45,384 bases of DNA from Caulobacter sp. CCH9-E1. GTDB lineage: Bacteria; Pseudomonadota; Alphaproteobacteria; Caulobacterales; Caulobacteraceae. This document shows, in pieces, positions 33,585 to 40,651 of this stretch; position 1 is the first letter of the stretch, and every line of letters begins with the position of its first letter. The stretch spans positions 1 through 45,384 of the forward strand of contig NZ_LSJA01000075.1 in the NCBI RefSeq assembly GCF_001556515.1. Reading direction: 5' to 3'. The notes under the pieces were generated by a model that was not told the origin of the DNA, ran no database searches, and saw nothing but the letters and a program-made list of their open reading frames with translations. The translations under genes were made by a program, and so were the position numbers.

Positions 33585-34103
33585 TCAGGGGTGCAGGATC
33601 AGCGCTTCGGGGGTGGCCTCGAACCGCGATAGGCGGCCCAGATAGCTCATGCCCAGCAGCGAATTCTCAAGGCCCTTCTCGATGACCAGGGCGTCGACGT
33701 CGCGGACCCTGGCGCCGGCGATGGCGACGCTGGCCAGCTTGACCGAGGCGGCGCGGGTGCGGCCGTCGGCGGTGATGACGTTGTAGTCGTAGGTCAGCTT
33801 GCTGGTGTCGATGCCCAGGCGCTGGGCGTCTGCCATGCTGAGCGAGACGGCGGTGGCGCCAGTGTCGACCAGGAAGCGGACGTCGTGACCGTCAACGGCG
33901 GCCTTGGCCCAGAAGTGGCCGTCGCTGTCCTTGGCGATCTGGGCGGAGCCGCCTTCGGCGTCGCCCAAGGTGGCGGCGGCGGCCGACGGCGCGCGGAGCT
34001 CGGGATGGCGCAGATCGTCCAGCGACACGACGGCCTTGGCCGCGCCCACGGCCGACAGGGCGCCCACCAGAGCGATCGCCGCAAACCTAAACATCGAAGA
34101 CAT
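33585..34103 (-). CDS. Retropepsin-like aspartic protease (TIGR02281-like)
   Basis: This 172-residue protein (ATG 34103; ATG 34094 is possible) has a signal or anchor segment (FRFAAIALVGALSAVGAAKA) and one retropepsin-type domain. The catalytic motif FLVDTGATAVSLS lies near residues 77-89, followed by NVITADGRTRAASVKL (the flap) and ENSLLGMSYLGRLSRFE, the closing hydrophobic-hydrophobic-Gly pattern. Such single-domain enzymes dimerise and sit in the periplasm or inner membrane. It converges with dusA. Confidence 0.85.
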   Translation of the reverse strand: MSSMFRFAAIALVGALSAVGAAKAVVSLDDLRHPELRAPSAAAATLGDAEGGSAQIAKDSDGHFWAKAAVDGHDVRFLVDTGATAVSLSMADAQRLGIDTSKLTYDYNVITADGRTRAASVKLASVAIAGARVRDVDALVIEKGLENSLLGMSYLGRLSRFEATPEALILHP

Positions 34104-34380
34104 CCCGCCTTATAGGCTCCCAAGACCGCTTCTCGGCCCCGTTCAATCATTAGGAGCCAGGCGTTTTCAAGGCGTGAATCGGGCGGGCGTTTTTCGCGCC
34201 GGAATCCATCAATCCCATACGCGCGATACGACAGGTCTATTATCGGCGATAAGATTACGCGATCGTAATATATCCTGGATTTTGCGATCTATATTAATGT
34301 ATTCGATTTAACTTCATCCGAATTTGGGGCGGGTCTATTCCACCAATGGGCTAGTAAACGGCTCATCGAGGGAACGCACC
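34104..34380. other. AT-rich divergent promoter region
   Basis: The gap between two divergent genes contains an unusually AT-rich stretch (about 34220-34320). It holds small inverted repeats: TATCG-G-CGATA at 34241-34251 and ATTACG-CGAT-CGTAAT at 34254-34269. These could be regulator sites for the secreted-protein gene at 34381. No gene is seen. Confidence 0.4.
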
Positions 34381-34704
34381 ATGAAAGCGCTTATTGTCAC
34401 AGCCGCCGCCTTCGCGGCCTTTGCCGGCGTCGCCCAGGCCGGAGTGTCGAACCTGAACTATCTGGAAGCGGCGCGGTGCCGGGGGCTGGCGGCCTCCGAA
34501 AACCTCGGCAAGCTCGACACCACAACTCTGGACGCCTTCCTGCGCGACGAGGGCGCGGCCCGTGATCTCGCGGTCCGCACCTCGGCCATCAACAAGATGC
34601 AGGCCGCCTTGAAGGAGGCCAACGCCGCGGACGGCGAAAAGAAGGCCAAGCTGCTGGCTCAGCGCGACGGCGCCTGCGCCGCCTTTATCGCGGGCGGAAA
34701 ATAG
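34381..34704 (+). CDS. Small secreted protein of unknown function
   Basis: ATG 34381 gives 107 residues. The first 20 (KALIVTAAAFAAFAGVAQA) are a clean signal peptide with cleavage at AQA-GV. The mature part is helical with two cysteines (ARCRGLA near 37 and GACAAF near 101) that may form a disulfide. No family is recognised. The in-frame ATG at 34324 is rejected because it would destroy the signal peptide. Confidence 0.75.
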   Translation: MKALIVTAAAFAAFAGVAQAGVSNLNYLEAARCRGLAASENLGKLDTTTLDAFLRDEGAARDLAVRTSAINKMQAALKEANAADGEKKAKLLAQRDGACAAFIAGGK

Positions 34705-34707
34705 CGC

Positions 34708-34935
34708 CTATCGCCCCGTGGTCGCCGCCATCAGGGCGATCATCGGGTCCGGCCGATCGGTGAGGGTGGCGGTGATCGTCGCCCGTTCCTCGTCGCTGAA
34801 CCGCGCCCAGCCGGCGATCTCCGCCAGGGTGCGGCGACAACCCAGGCAATAGCCGCTGGCGCCGTCCACCGCGCACACCTTGACACAGGGCGTGGCGATC
34901 GGGCGGGGCGGTTTGGCTGGAGGCGTCATTGTCAT
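34708..34935 (-). CDS. DUF1289 protein
   Basis: This small protein carries the DUF1289 four-cysteine pattern C-x3-C-x8-C-x2-C (PCVKVCAVDGASGYCLGC) followed by the family helix RTLAEIAGWARFSDEERATI. It should bind zinc. Starts at 34947 and 34971 are also in frame. 34935 (TMTPPAKPPRPIATPC) is chosen on family length but is uncertain. Confidence 0.85.
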   Translation of the reverse strand: MTMTPPAKPPRPIATPCVKVCAVDGASGYCLGCRRTLAEIAGWARFSDEERATITATLTDRPDPMIALMAATTGR

Positions 34936-35034
34936 GGCGACAAACATCTCCATTCCCTTGATGGCGCGCAAGGCGCGTCGATCTTGAGGTCATCGGGGCT
35001 TGCTTTGGGCGCGGACGGGTTTAAGTCCGCGCCC

Positions 35035-35916
35035 ATGACCGCTTCCCCCTTCGCCGACATCCGCCAACTCGCTGTCTCGCCGCCCGCGCCGGGACCGTCT
35101 CCGACGCTGGAACAGGGCGGGCGGCTGGCCGAGATCTCGGCCTGGCTCACCGCGTGGAGCGGCAAGAGCCCGCCGGCGGTGAACCGGCCGGTCGTGGCGC
35201 TGTACGCCGGCGCGCGACAAGGCGTCGGGCCGCGCGGCTACGCCCGCGATCGGCTGGAGGCCATCGCCTCGGGCGGCGCCACCGTCTCGCGGTTGGCGGG
35301 CGTCCAAGGGGCGGGCCTCGAAGCCTTCGACCTCGCCATCGACCGCCCGTCGCCGGACTCCGTCGAGAAGGCCTCGATGAGCGAGAAGGAAGCCGCCGCC
35401 ACCATGGCCTTCGGCATGGAAGCCTTGGCCAAGCAGCCCGACCTGCTGATCCCAGGCGTCATCGTCGCCGAGCCGGCCCGCACCGCCGCGGCCCTATGCC
35501 TGGCGTTGTTTGGCGGCGAGGCCTCGGACTGGTCGGACGATCCCGAGCCGGTCGCCGCCGCCGTCGCCCGCGCCAAGGCCGAGGGCATGACTGACGACCC
35601 GCTGGACATCCTGCGCCAGCTGGGCGGGCGAGAGACGGCCGCCGTGCTCGGCGCGATCCTGGCCGCCCGCGTTCAGAAGGTCCCGGTGCTGCTGGATGGC
35701 TACGCCGCCTGCGCCGCCGCCGCCATTCTGCGTTCGGTCGAGCCGACGGCGATCGACCATTGCCTCGCCGCGCATGTCAGCCCGGCGAAGGGCCACGCCC
35801 GCCTTCTGGAAATCCTCGACAAGCGGCCGCTTCTGGCGCTCGATACCCTCGATGAGGAAGGTGTCGGCGGCGCCTCGGCCCTGGCGCTCGTCAAGCTGGC
35901 CTGCGAGGTTCGGTAG
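35035..35916 (+). CDS. cobT: Nicotinate-nucleotide--dimethylbenzimidazole phosphoribosyltransferase (short CobT)
   Basis: CobT activates the lower ligand base of vitamin B12. ATG 35035 gives 293 residues, shorter than the usual ~340. Visible parts are FADIRQLA at the start, RPVVALYAGARQGVGPRGYA near 55, MSEKEAAATMAFGMEAL near 115-131, DPLDILRQLGGRETAAVLGAI near 184-205, and VPVLLDGYAACAAAAILRS near 210-228. The C-terminal LDEEGVGGASALAL stands where the family has its catalytic-Glu LGEGSGA motif. A Glu is kept but the loop is altered. No other cobalamin gene or riboswitch is close. Confidence 0.85.
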   Translation: MTASPFADIRQLAVSPPAPGPSPTLEQGGRLAEISAWLTAWSGKSPPAVNRPVVALYAGARQGVGPRGYARDRLEAIASGGATVSRLAGVQGAGLEAFDLAIDRPSPDSVEKASMSEKEAAATMAFGMEALAKQPDLLIPGVIVAEPARTAAALCLALFGGEASDWSDDPEPVAAAVARAKAEGMTDDPLDILRQLGGRETAAVLGAILAARVQKVPVLLDGYAACAAAAILRSVEPTAIDHCLAAHVSPAKGHARLLEILDKRPLLALDTLDEEGVGGASALALVKLACEVR

Positions 35917-35963
35917 GCGGTTCGGCGTCAGCTCAACTGAACGCGGATCACGTTTGCTTCCGT

Positions 35964-35977
35964 TGACGCTAACGTCA
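35964..35977. promoter_or_regulatory. Palindromic operator candidate before acyl-CoA dehydrogenase
   Basis: TGACG-CTAA-CGTCA is a perfect 5-bp inverted repeat with a 4-base centre, 90 bases upstream of the acyl-CoA dehydrogenase ATG. Sites of this form are known for MerR-type LiuR and related regulators of acyl-CoA catabolism. Assignment to a regulator is inference. Confidence 0.4.
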
Positions 35978-36067
35978 TCTTTCCAAACGGTCGTTCGACC
36001 GATATCGTGGCGCTCGAAACGCAATAACGGCCTCCCCTAGAGAGGCCGATTGGAACGGGAGCTGGCC

Positions 36068-37282
36068 ATGAATCTCGACTTCTCGCCCGAGGACCTCGCC
36101 TTCCGCGATGAGGTCCGCGCCTTCATCGCCGAGAACTATCCGGCGAGCTTGCGCGACAAGCAGGAGGAGGGCGAGGAAATGGCCAAGGAAGATTTCCTGG
36201 CCTGGCATCGCATTTTGGCCAACAAGGGCTGGGTGGCCCCGGCGTGGCCGACCCAATATGGCGGTCCGGGCTGGACCTCCGTTCAGCGCTACATCTGGTC
36301 GGAAGAGACCGCTCGCGCCGACTGCGTGCCGATCCTGCCGTTCGGCATCAACATGGTCGGCCCGGTGATCTACACCTTCGGCACGCCCGAGCAGAAAGAG
36401 CGCTTCCTGCCGCCGACCCTGTCGGGCGACATCTGGTGGAGCCAAGGCTATTCCGAGCCGGGCGCCGGCTCCGACCTCGCCAGCCTCAAGACCAAGGCCG
36501 AACGCTTCACCGGCGACGACGGCAAGGAATACTATCTGGTCAACGGCCAGAAGACCTGGACCACCCTGGCCCAGCACGGCGACTGGATCTTCTGCCTGGT
36601 CCGCACCGACCCGAACGCCAAGATCCAGGAGGGCATCTCGTTCCTGCTGATCGACATGAAGTCGCCGGGCGTGACCGTCCGCCCGATCATCACCCTGGGC
36701 GGCGAGCACGAGGTCAACGAGGTCTGGTTCGAGAACGTCAAGGTGCCGGTCGAGAACCGCATCTACGAAGAGAACAAGGGCTGGACCTGCGCCAAGTTCC
36801 TGCTGGCCCACGAGCGCTCCGGCATCGCCGGCGTCGCCCGCTCCAAGCGCGGTATCGAGCGCATCCGCCAGATGGCCTCGACCGAGCTCGGCGATGACGG
36901 CTCGGCCCTGATCAAGGACCCGATGTTCAAGCGCAAGGTGGCCGAACTGGAGATCGACCTGACGGCGCTGGAATACACCGAACTGCGCACCCTGGCGGGC
37001 GAAGCCGCCGGCAAGGGTCCTGGTCCGGAATCCAGCCTGCTGAAGATCAAGGGCACCGAGATCCAGCAGCGGATCACCGAGCTCGTGCTGGAGGCGGCCG
37101 GCCACTACGGCGCGCCGTACTTCCGCGGCTTCCCGACCGACGGCGACAACGCCCACCCGATCGGCCCCGACTTCGCCCACCGCGCCGCCCCGACCTATTT
37201 CAACGTCCGCAAGACGTCGATCTACGGCGGCTCCAACGAGATCCAGCGCAACATCATCGCCAAGATGGTGCTGGGGCTCTGA
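36068..37282 (+). CDS. Acyl-CoA dehydrogenase, subunit 1 of a gene pair
   Basis: This FAD enzyme oxidises acyl-CoA thioesters. ATG 36068 follows GGGAG at 36055-36059, giving 404 residues. The N-terminal helical domain begins DFSPEDLAFRDEVRAFI. The middle beta domain has WWSQGYSEPGAGSDLASLKT near 127-146. The C-terminal domain ends TSIYGGSNEIQRNIIAKMVL. The Glu of the YEGT motif of medium-chain enzymes is Gly here (YGG), so the base must be elsewhere or in a partner subunit. A second dehydrogenase gene follows after the DUF559 element, suggesting a heteromeric enzyme. Confidence 0.93.
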   Translation: MNLDFSPEDLAFRDEVRAFIAENYPASLRDKQEEGEEMAKEDFLAWHRILANKGWVAPAWPTQYGGPGWTSVQRYIWSEETARADCVPILPFGINMVGPVIYTFGTPEQKERFLPPTLSGDIWWSQGYSEPGAGSDLASLKTKAERFTGDDGKEYYLVNGQKTWTTLAQHGDWIFCLVRTDPNAKIQEGISFLLIDMKSPGVTVRPIITLGGEHEVNEVWFENVKVPVENRIYEENKGWTCAKFLLAHERSGIAGVARSKRGIERIRQMASTELGDDGSALIKDPMFKRKVAELEIDLTALEYTELRTLAGEAAGKGPGPESSLLKIKGTEIQQRITELVLEAAGHYGAPYFRGFPTDGDNAHPIGPDFAHRAAPTYFNVRKTSIYGGSNEIQRNIIAKMVLGL

Positions 37283-37295
37283 TATAAGCAAAGCA

Positions 37296-37335
37296 CCCCT
37301 CCCCCTTGCGGGGAGGGGATGGGGGTGGGGGTGTC
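37296..37335 (+). repeat. Left 40-bp inverted repeat of the DUF559 element
   Basis: The 40-mer starts with a 9-bp stem, CCCCTCCCC-CTTGC-GGGGAGGGG, and goes on to GGGGGTGGGGGTGTC. The right copy (37703-37742) is its reverse complement at 38 of 40 positions, differing only in the two bases after the stem. The likely ATG of the DUF559 gene (37319) lies inside this repeat. Confidence 0.9.
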
Positions 37336-37759
37336 AGCACGGACGCCAGGAGCTCTGCACCATTCCGACCGAGCCGATCGCTCGGCCAAGCGGATGCGTC
37401 GCGAGCCGACCCTGGCGGAGAAGCTGTTCTGGAAGGCGCTGCGACAGATCGAGATCCCGGGGTCTCACTTCCGTCGCCAGGCGCCGTTCGGACCCTACAT
37501 CGTGGACTTTGTCTGCCATCATCATCGGCTGATCGTCGAAGTGGATGGCGCGGTTCACGACCTGGATGACGTGGCTGCCCGCGACGCCGAACGCCAAGCC
37601 TGGCTCAAGGCGCGTGGGTACCGGGTGATCCGGGTTTCCAATTCGCAGGCCATCAACGACCCGTACTCGGCGGTCGAAAGAATACTGGCGCTCATTGGCG
37701 CCGACACCCCCACCCCCGGCCCCTCCCCGCAAGGGGGAGGGGAGCTGGTCATAGAATAA
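37319..37759 (+). CDS. DUF559 (Vsr-like) endonuclease-domain protein
   Basis: The frame from ATG 37319 has 146 residues. A GTG at 37331 and an ATG at 37394 are alternatives. The domain has AKRMRREPTLAEKLFWKALR, then HFRRQAPFGPYIVDFVC near 61-77 and LIVEVDGAVHD near 83-93, with the D...ExD/E pattern of PD-(D/E)xK nucleases, and ends GYRVIRVSN. DUF559 is related to very-short-patch repair endonucleases. The start lies in the left repeat, and the C-terminal TPTPGPSPQGGGE is encoded by the right repeat, so gene and repeats form one unit between two acyl-CoA dehydrogenase genes. Confidence 0.88.
   Translation: MGVGVSARTPGALHHSDRADRSAKRMRREPTLAEKLFWKALRQIEIPGSHFRRQAPFGPYIVDFVCHHHRLIVEVDGAVHDLDDVAARDAERQAWLKARGYRVIRVSNSQAINDPYSAVERILALIGADTPTPGPSPQGGGELVIE
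37703..37742 (-). repeat. Right 40-bp inverted repeat of the DUF559 element
   Basis: This is the reverse complement of 37296-37335 at 38 of 40 positions, with the same 9-bp GC stem. It is read through by the end of the DUF559 gene. Similar GC-rich units are common as dispersed repeats in Caulobacter-like genomes, from memory. No clear target-site duplication flanks the pair. Confidence 0.9.
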
Positions 37760-37775
37760 TAGAGGAAACCCAGGG

Positions 37776-38915
37776 ATGGATTTCAACTTCACCGAAGAAC
37801 AGTCGATGCTCCGCGACACGGTCGCGAGCTTCCTGCAGGACAAGTACGACTTCGACACCCGCCGCAAGATCGTCAGCTCCGACAGCGGCTGGCGGGCCGA
37901 CTACTGGAAGGCGTTCGCCGAGGAGCTGGGCATCCTGGGCGCGCCGTTCTCGGAAGAGCTGGGCGGTCTGGGCGGCGGCGGCGTCGACAACATGATTGTC
38001 ATGGAGGAGTTCGGTAAGGCGCTCGTCATCGAGCCCTACCTCGGCACCGTGGTGATCGGCGGCGGCTTCCTGAAGCACTCGGGTTACGCCAGCGCGGCCT
38101 CGGTGATCGAGGGGATCATCGGCGGGACCACCACCATCGCCTTCGCCTATGGCGAGCCCCAGGCCCGCTACACCTGGCGCGACCTGAAGACGACCGCCAA
38201 GAAGGACGGCGCGGGCTGGGTCCTGAACGGCCACAAGGCCGTGGTGATCGGCGCGCCGTTCGCCACCCACCTGATCGTCACCGCCCGCACCGGCGGCGCC
38301 CAGCGCGACGCCGGCGGCGTCGGCGTGTTCCTGGTCGACAAGAGTCTGCCGGGCATCGTCACCCGCGACTACCCGACCGTCGACGGCAACCGCGCCTCGG
38401 AAGTCTATTTCGAGAACGTCTCGGTCCCGGCCGACGCCCTGATCGCCGAGGATGGCCTGGCTTTGGTCGACAAGGTGATCGACGAGGCCACCGCCGCCGT
38501 CGGCGCCGAGGCCGTGGGCGTGCTGCGCAAGCTGCACGAGGGCACGCTGGACTACGCCAAGCAACGCAAGCAGTTCGGCACGGCCATCGCCAACTTCCAG
38601 GTGCTGCAGCACCGGATGGTCGACATGTTCATCGAGGTCGAGCAATCGGTGTCGATGACCTACATGGCCACCATCAAGCTCGATGAGGACGCCGCCGAGC
38701 GCGCCAAGGCCGTGTCGGCGATGAAGGTCCGCATCGGGCGCGCCTGCAAGTTCGTGGGCCAGAACGCCATCCAGATCCACGGCGGCATGGGCATGACCGA
38801 CGAGCTGGCCATCGGCCACTACTTCAAGCGGGCCACGATGATCGAGGGCCTGTTCGGCTCGGTCGACCACCATCTGAAGCGCTACGAGTCGCTGTCGTTC
38901 GACGCGGCGGCCTGA
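37776..38915 (+). CDS. Acyl-CoA dehydrogenase, subunit 2 of a gene pair
   Basis: This second acyl-CoA dehydrogenase has 379 residues, from ATG 37776. It opens DFNFTEEQSMLRDTVASFL. The middle domain is less canonical (TIAFAYGEPQARYTWRDLKT in place of the usual T-E-P-x-x-G-S-D), and the C-terminal domain has RKQFGTAIANFQVLQHRMVD and QIHGGMGMTDE. The last segment, MIEGLFGSVDHHLKRYE, also lacks the YEGT motif. The weak FAD-contact motif suggests a non-catalytic or half-site subunit that works with the 404-residue protein. It is followed by a strong terminator. Confidence 0.92.
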   Translation: MDFNFTEEQSMLRDTVASFLQDKYDFDTRRKIVSSDSGWRADYWKAFAEELGILGAPFSEELGGLGGGGVDNMIVMEEFGKALVIEPYLGTVVIGGGFLKHSGYASAASVIEGIIGGTTTIAFAYGEPQARYTWRDLKTTAKKDGAGWVLNGHKAVVIGAPFATHLIVTARTGGAQRDAGGVGVFLVDKSLPGIVTRDYPTVDGNRASEVYFENVSVPADALIAEDGLALVDKVIDEATAAVGAEAVGVLRKLHEGTLDYAKQRKQFGTAIANFQVLQHRMVDMFIEVEQSVSMTYMATIKLDEDAAERAKAVSAMKVRIGRACKFVGQNAIQIHGGMGMTDELAIGHYFKRATMIEGLFGSVDHHLKRYESLSFDAAA

Positions 38916-38957
38916 CGAACGCCGTTCGGCGTACGGAGCAATAGGCCAGAATGGAGA

Positions 38958-38994
38958 GGCCGCCTGCGTCACGCCGACGCGGGCGGCCTTCTTC
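38958..38994 (+). terminator. Terminator of the acyl-CoA dehydrogenase genes
   Basis: GGCCGCCTGCGTC and GACGCGGGCGGCC form a 13-bp stem (one G-T pair) around ACGCC, followed by TTCTTC. It is 42 bases after the dehydrogenase stop and in the right orientation. Confidence 0.8.
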
Positions 38995-39340
38995 ATGGCT
39001 GGGCGTGCTTCCGTCGCATGGGGCGCCGGCGACAGGCGGTCGGGGGGCTGGATGGGGGGAGGCGGATCAGGCGGAACGCCAGCGCCCCTTGCTCCGCTTG
39101 AGCCGAGGGCGCCCCGCCAAGGCCGGAGATCGCCCCTGGTTGTGCGTGGACTGATAAATTTTCCTTTGTGACGCGGGTGTTTAGGCGACAGACGGACGAG
39201 CTCGCCTGCGCGCTTTGTCGCGTTGCCGACGCACGCTAAGGGCGCAAACTTCACCTCGACGCGCTGACGACTAGGAGGGGACCGCCCCTGTAAGCCGCGC
39301 GCGTCTCCTGGTCCTAAAGGTCAATCTGGGAGACGCCGCC
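38995..39340 (+). promoter_or_regulatory. Gap ending in a leader hairpin over a ribosome-binding site
   Basis: About 300 bases hold no gene. At its end, GCGTCTCC (39301-39308) and GGAGACGC (39329-39336) form a perfect 8-bp stem around 20 bases. The GGGAG site of the 39-codon gene at 39341 lies within the right arm, so the hairpin could gate translation. A smaller AGGGG-ACCG-CCCCT stem sits at 39276-39289. Confidence 0.4.
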
Positions 39341-39460
39341 ATGACCGTATCGAAGATGAACCACGCCATGTTCTCGTTCGCCCTGATGGGCGGCATGCTG
39401 GTGGGAGGCCGGTCCTATCCGAAGCCCGCCAAGTCGTCCGCCAAGTCGGAACGAAAGTAA
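39341..39460 (+). CDS. 39-residue basic peptide
   Basis: The ATG at 39341 has GGGAG (39328-39332) at 8 bases and a strong terminator 42 bases after its stop, so it looks like a complete small transcription unit. The peptide has a short hydrophobic part (MFSFALMGGMLVGG) and a lysine/serine-rich tail (YPKPAKSSAKSERK). It may attach to the membrane. No family is recognised. Confidence 0.55.
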   Translation: MTVSKMNHAMFSFALMGGMLVGGRSYPKPAKSSAKSERK

Positions 39461-39501
39461 GCTTGCCAGTGGCTTCAGGGTCCCACGCCCTCGAACAAGA
39501 A

Positions 39502-39533
39502 GGCCTCCGTCGTTTCCGGCGGAGGCCTTTTTT
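39502..39533 (+). terminator. Strong intrinsic terminator
   Basis: GGCCTCCGTCG and CGGCGGAGGCC form an 11-bp stem (one G-T pair) with loop TTTC, followed by TTTTTTC. It ends the 39-residue peptide unit and may also stop the convergent gene at 39538. Confidence 0.9.
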
Positions 39534-39537
39534 CAGC

Positions 39538-39864
39538 TTAGCCCTTGGGCTTGGCCGCCGCGTTGCACTCGGCGAGGGCGGCGTCCTCGAGCGGTTCGCC
39601 GCGATAGTTGAAGGCGGTCAGCTCGCCCAGTTGACCGGCCAGCTTGCGGCAGGCGCGGGCGACAGGCAGGGCCCGGACCTTGGTGGTCGAGCACATGTCG
39701 TCCTTGCAGCGCCAGACCGAACCGTCCTGGATGAACTGAGCGGTGGTGGGCGGCGTCTTCAGCTTGAGCCAGGCGCCTTCGCTATCGGCGGCGAAGGCGG
39801 TTCCGGCCGACAGGCCAGCGACAAGAGCGCAGGCCATCAGGCCCGCGTGAACAGCGGTACGCAT
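39538..39864 (-). CDS. CC_3452-family periplasmic protein
   Basis: This 108-residue protein (ATG 39864) has a signal peptide ending FAA-DS near residue 26. The mature part contains FIQDGSVWRCKDDMCSTTKV with a close Cys pair, then ARACRKLAGQLGELTAFNY and a closing ALAECNAAAK. This is the pattern of the CC_3452 family named from Caulobacter. Two disulfides are likely. The role is unknown. Confidence 0.8.
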   Translation of the reverse strand: MRTAVHAGLMACALVAGLSAGTAFAADSEGAWLKLKTPPTTAQFIQDGSVWRCKDDMCSTTKVRALPVARACRKLAGQLGELTAFNYRGEPLEDAALAECNAAAKPKG

Positions 39865-39968
39865 TCCTTTAGTCTCCTATCCCCGCGCCGGATGGGAGTT
39901 CCGGCGCACGAGCACACGCGGTCCATGTTGACCGTCGGCTCAAGGACATAGTGCGTCTTTTTTAGAAA

Positions 39969-40577
39969 CTAAGTCAACTGGCGAAGCGTAGCCGGCGCGC
40001 CAGCCACGTCGATTTCCTGGTTCCAGGTCAGCAGGGCGGGGGTTACGTCCTCGGCCTTCTCGACCGCGCGCCAGGCGTTCAGCAGGCTGGGCGGGGTCAG
40101 GCCCAGATCGACCGTGTGTCGGATCAGGGTGAAGAACGGATCCCAGAAGCCGGCGGGGTTATGGAACACGATCGGCTTCTGGTGAAGGTCTAAACGGCGC
40201 CAAGACAGCAGTTCGACGATCTCTTCCAGCGTGCCGATGCCGCCGGGGAGCACGACGAAGGCGTCCGAGCGTTCGAACATCATCATCTTGCGTTCGTGCA
40301 TCGTCTCGACAACTACGGTCTCTACGTCGTCGAAGGGCTGTTCGCGACCGCGCAGGAAACTTGGGATGACGCCAAGGACAGCGCCGCCCGCTGAATGCGC
40401 CCCGCGCGCGGTAGCACCCATCAGGCCGACGCCGCCGCCGCCATAGACCAGCTTCAGGCCGGCCTTGGCGAAGCTCTCGCCGATCTGATGAGCATCGGTC
40501 AGGTAGCTGGGCTCGACGGTGTTGGACGATCCGCAATAGACGCAGACCGAGCCCAGACGGCTAGACTCGTTGGGCAT
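39969..40577 (-). CDS. LOG-family phosphoribohydrolase (TIGR00730)
   Basis: Members of this family release the base from nucleoside 5'-monophosphates, including cytokinin precursors. ATG 40577 gives 202 residues. The Rossmann-like start SVCVYCGSSN, then KLVYGGGGVGLMGATA near 45-60, the R/E pair in MHERKMMM near 95-102, and the signature PGGIGTLEEI near 113-122 are all present. The five codons upstream of this ATG are not needed. Confidence 0.92.
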   Translation of the reverse strand: MPNESSRLGSVCVYCGSSNTVEPSYLTDAHQIGESFAKAGLKLVYGGGGVGLMGATARGAHSAGGAVLGVIPSFLRGREQPFDDVETVVVETMHERKMMMFERSDAFVVLPGGIGTLEEIVELLSWRRLDLHQKPIVFHNPAGFWDPFFTLIRHTVDLGLTPPSLLNAWRAVEKAEDVTPALLTWNQEIDVAGAPATLRQLT

Positions 40578-40651
40578 CGTCGTCCACTCCACACAAAAGA
40601 CGAAAGGCGCACGGGCTCGCGCGCCTTCGAACCGTTCCTATTTGAGGGCGC

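Noticed and set aside
35975..37291. A 438-codon open frame on the minus strand
   Set aside because: It is antisense to the first acyl-CoA dehydrogenase and shows no protein-family pattern.
37283..37345. Simple terminator after the first acyl-CoA dehydrogenase
   Set aside because: The GC hairpin is one copy of a 40-bp inverted-repeat pair and lacks a T run, so it is better described as part of the DUF559 element.
37749..39254. A 501-codon open frame on the minus strand
   Set aside because: It is antisense to an acyl-CoA dehydrogenase and has a His/Gln/Arg-rich, low-complexity translation typical of GC-rich shadow frames.
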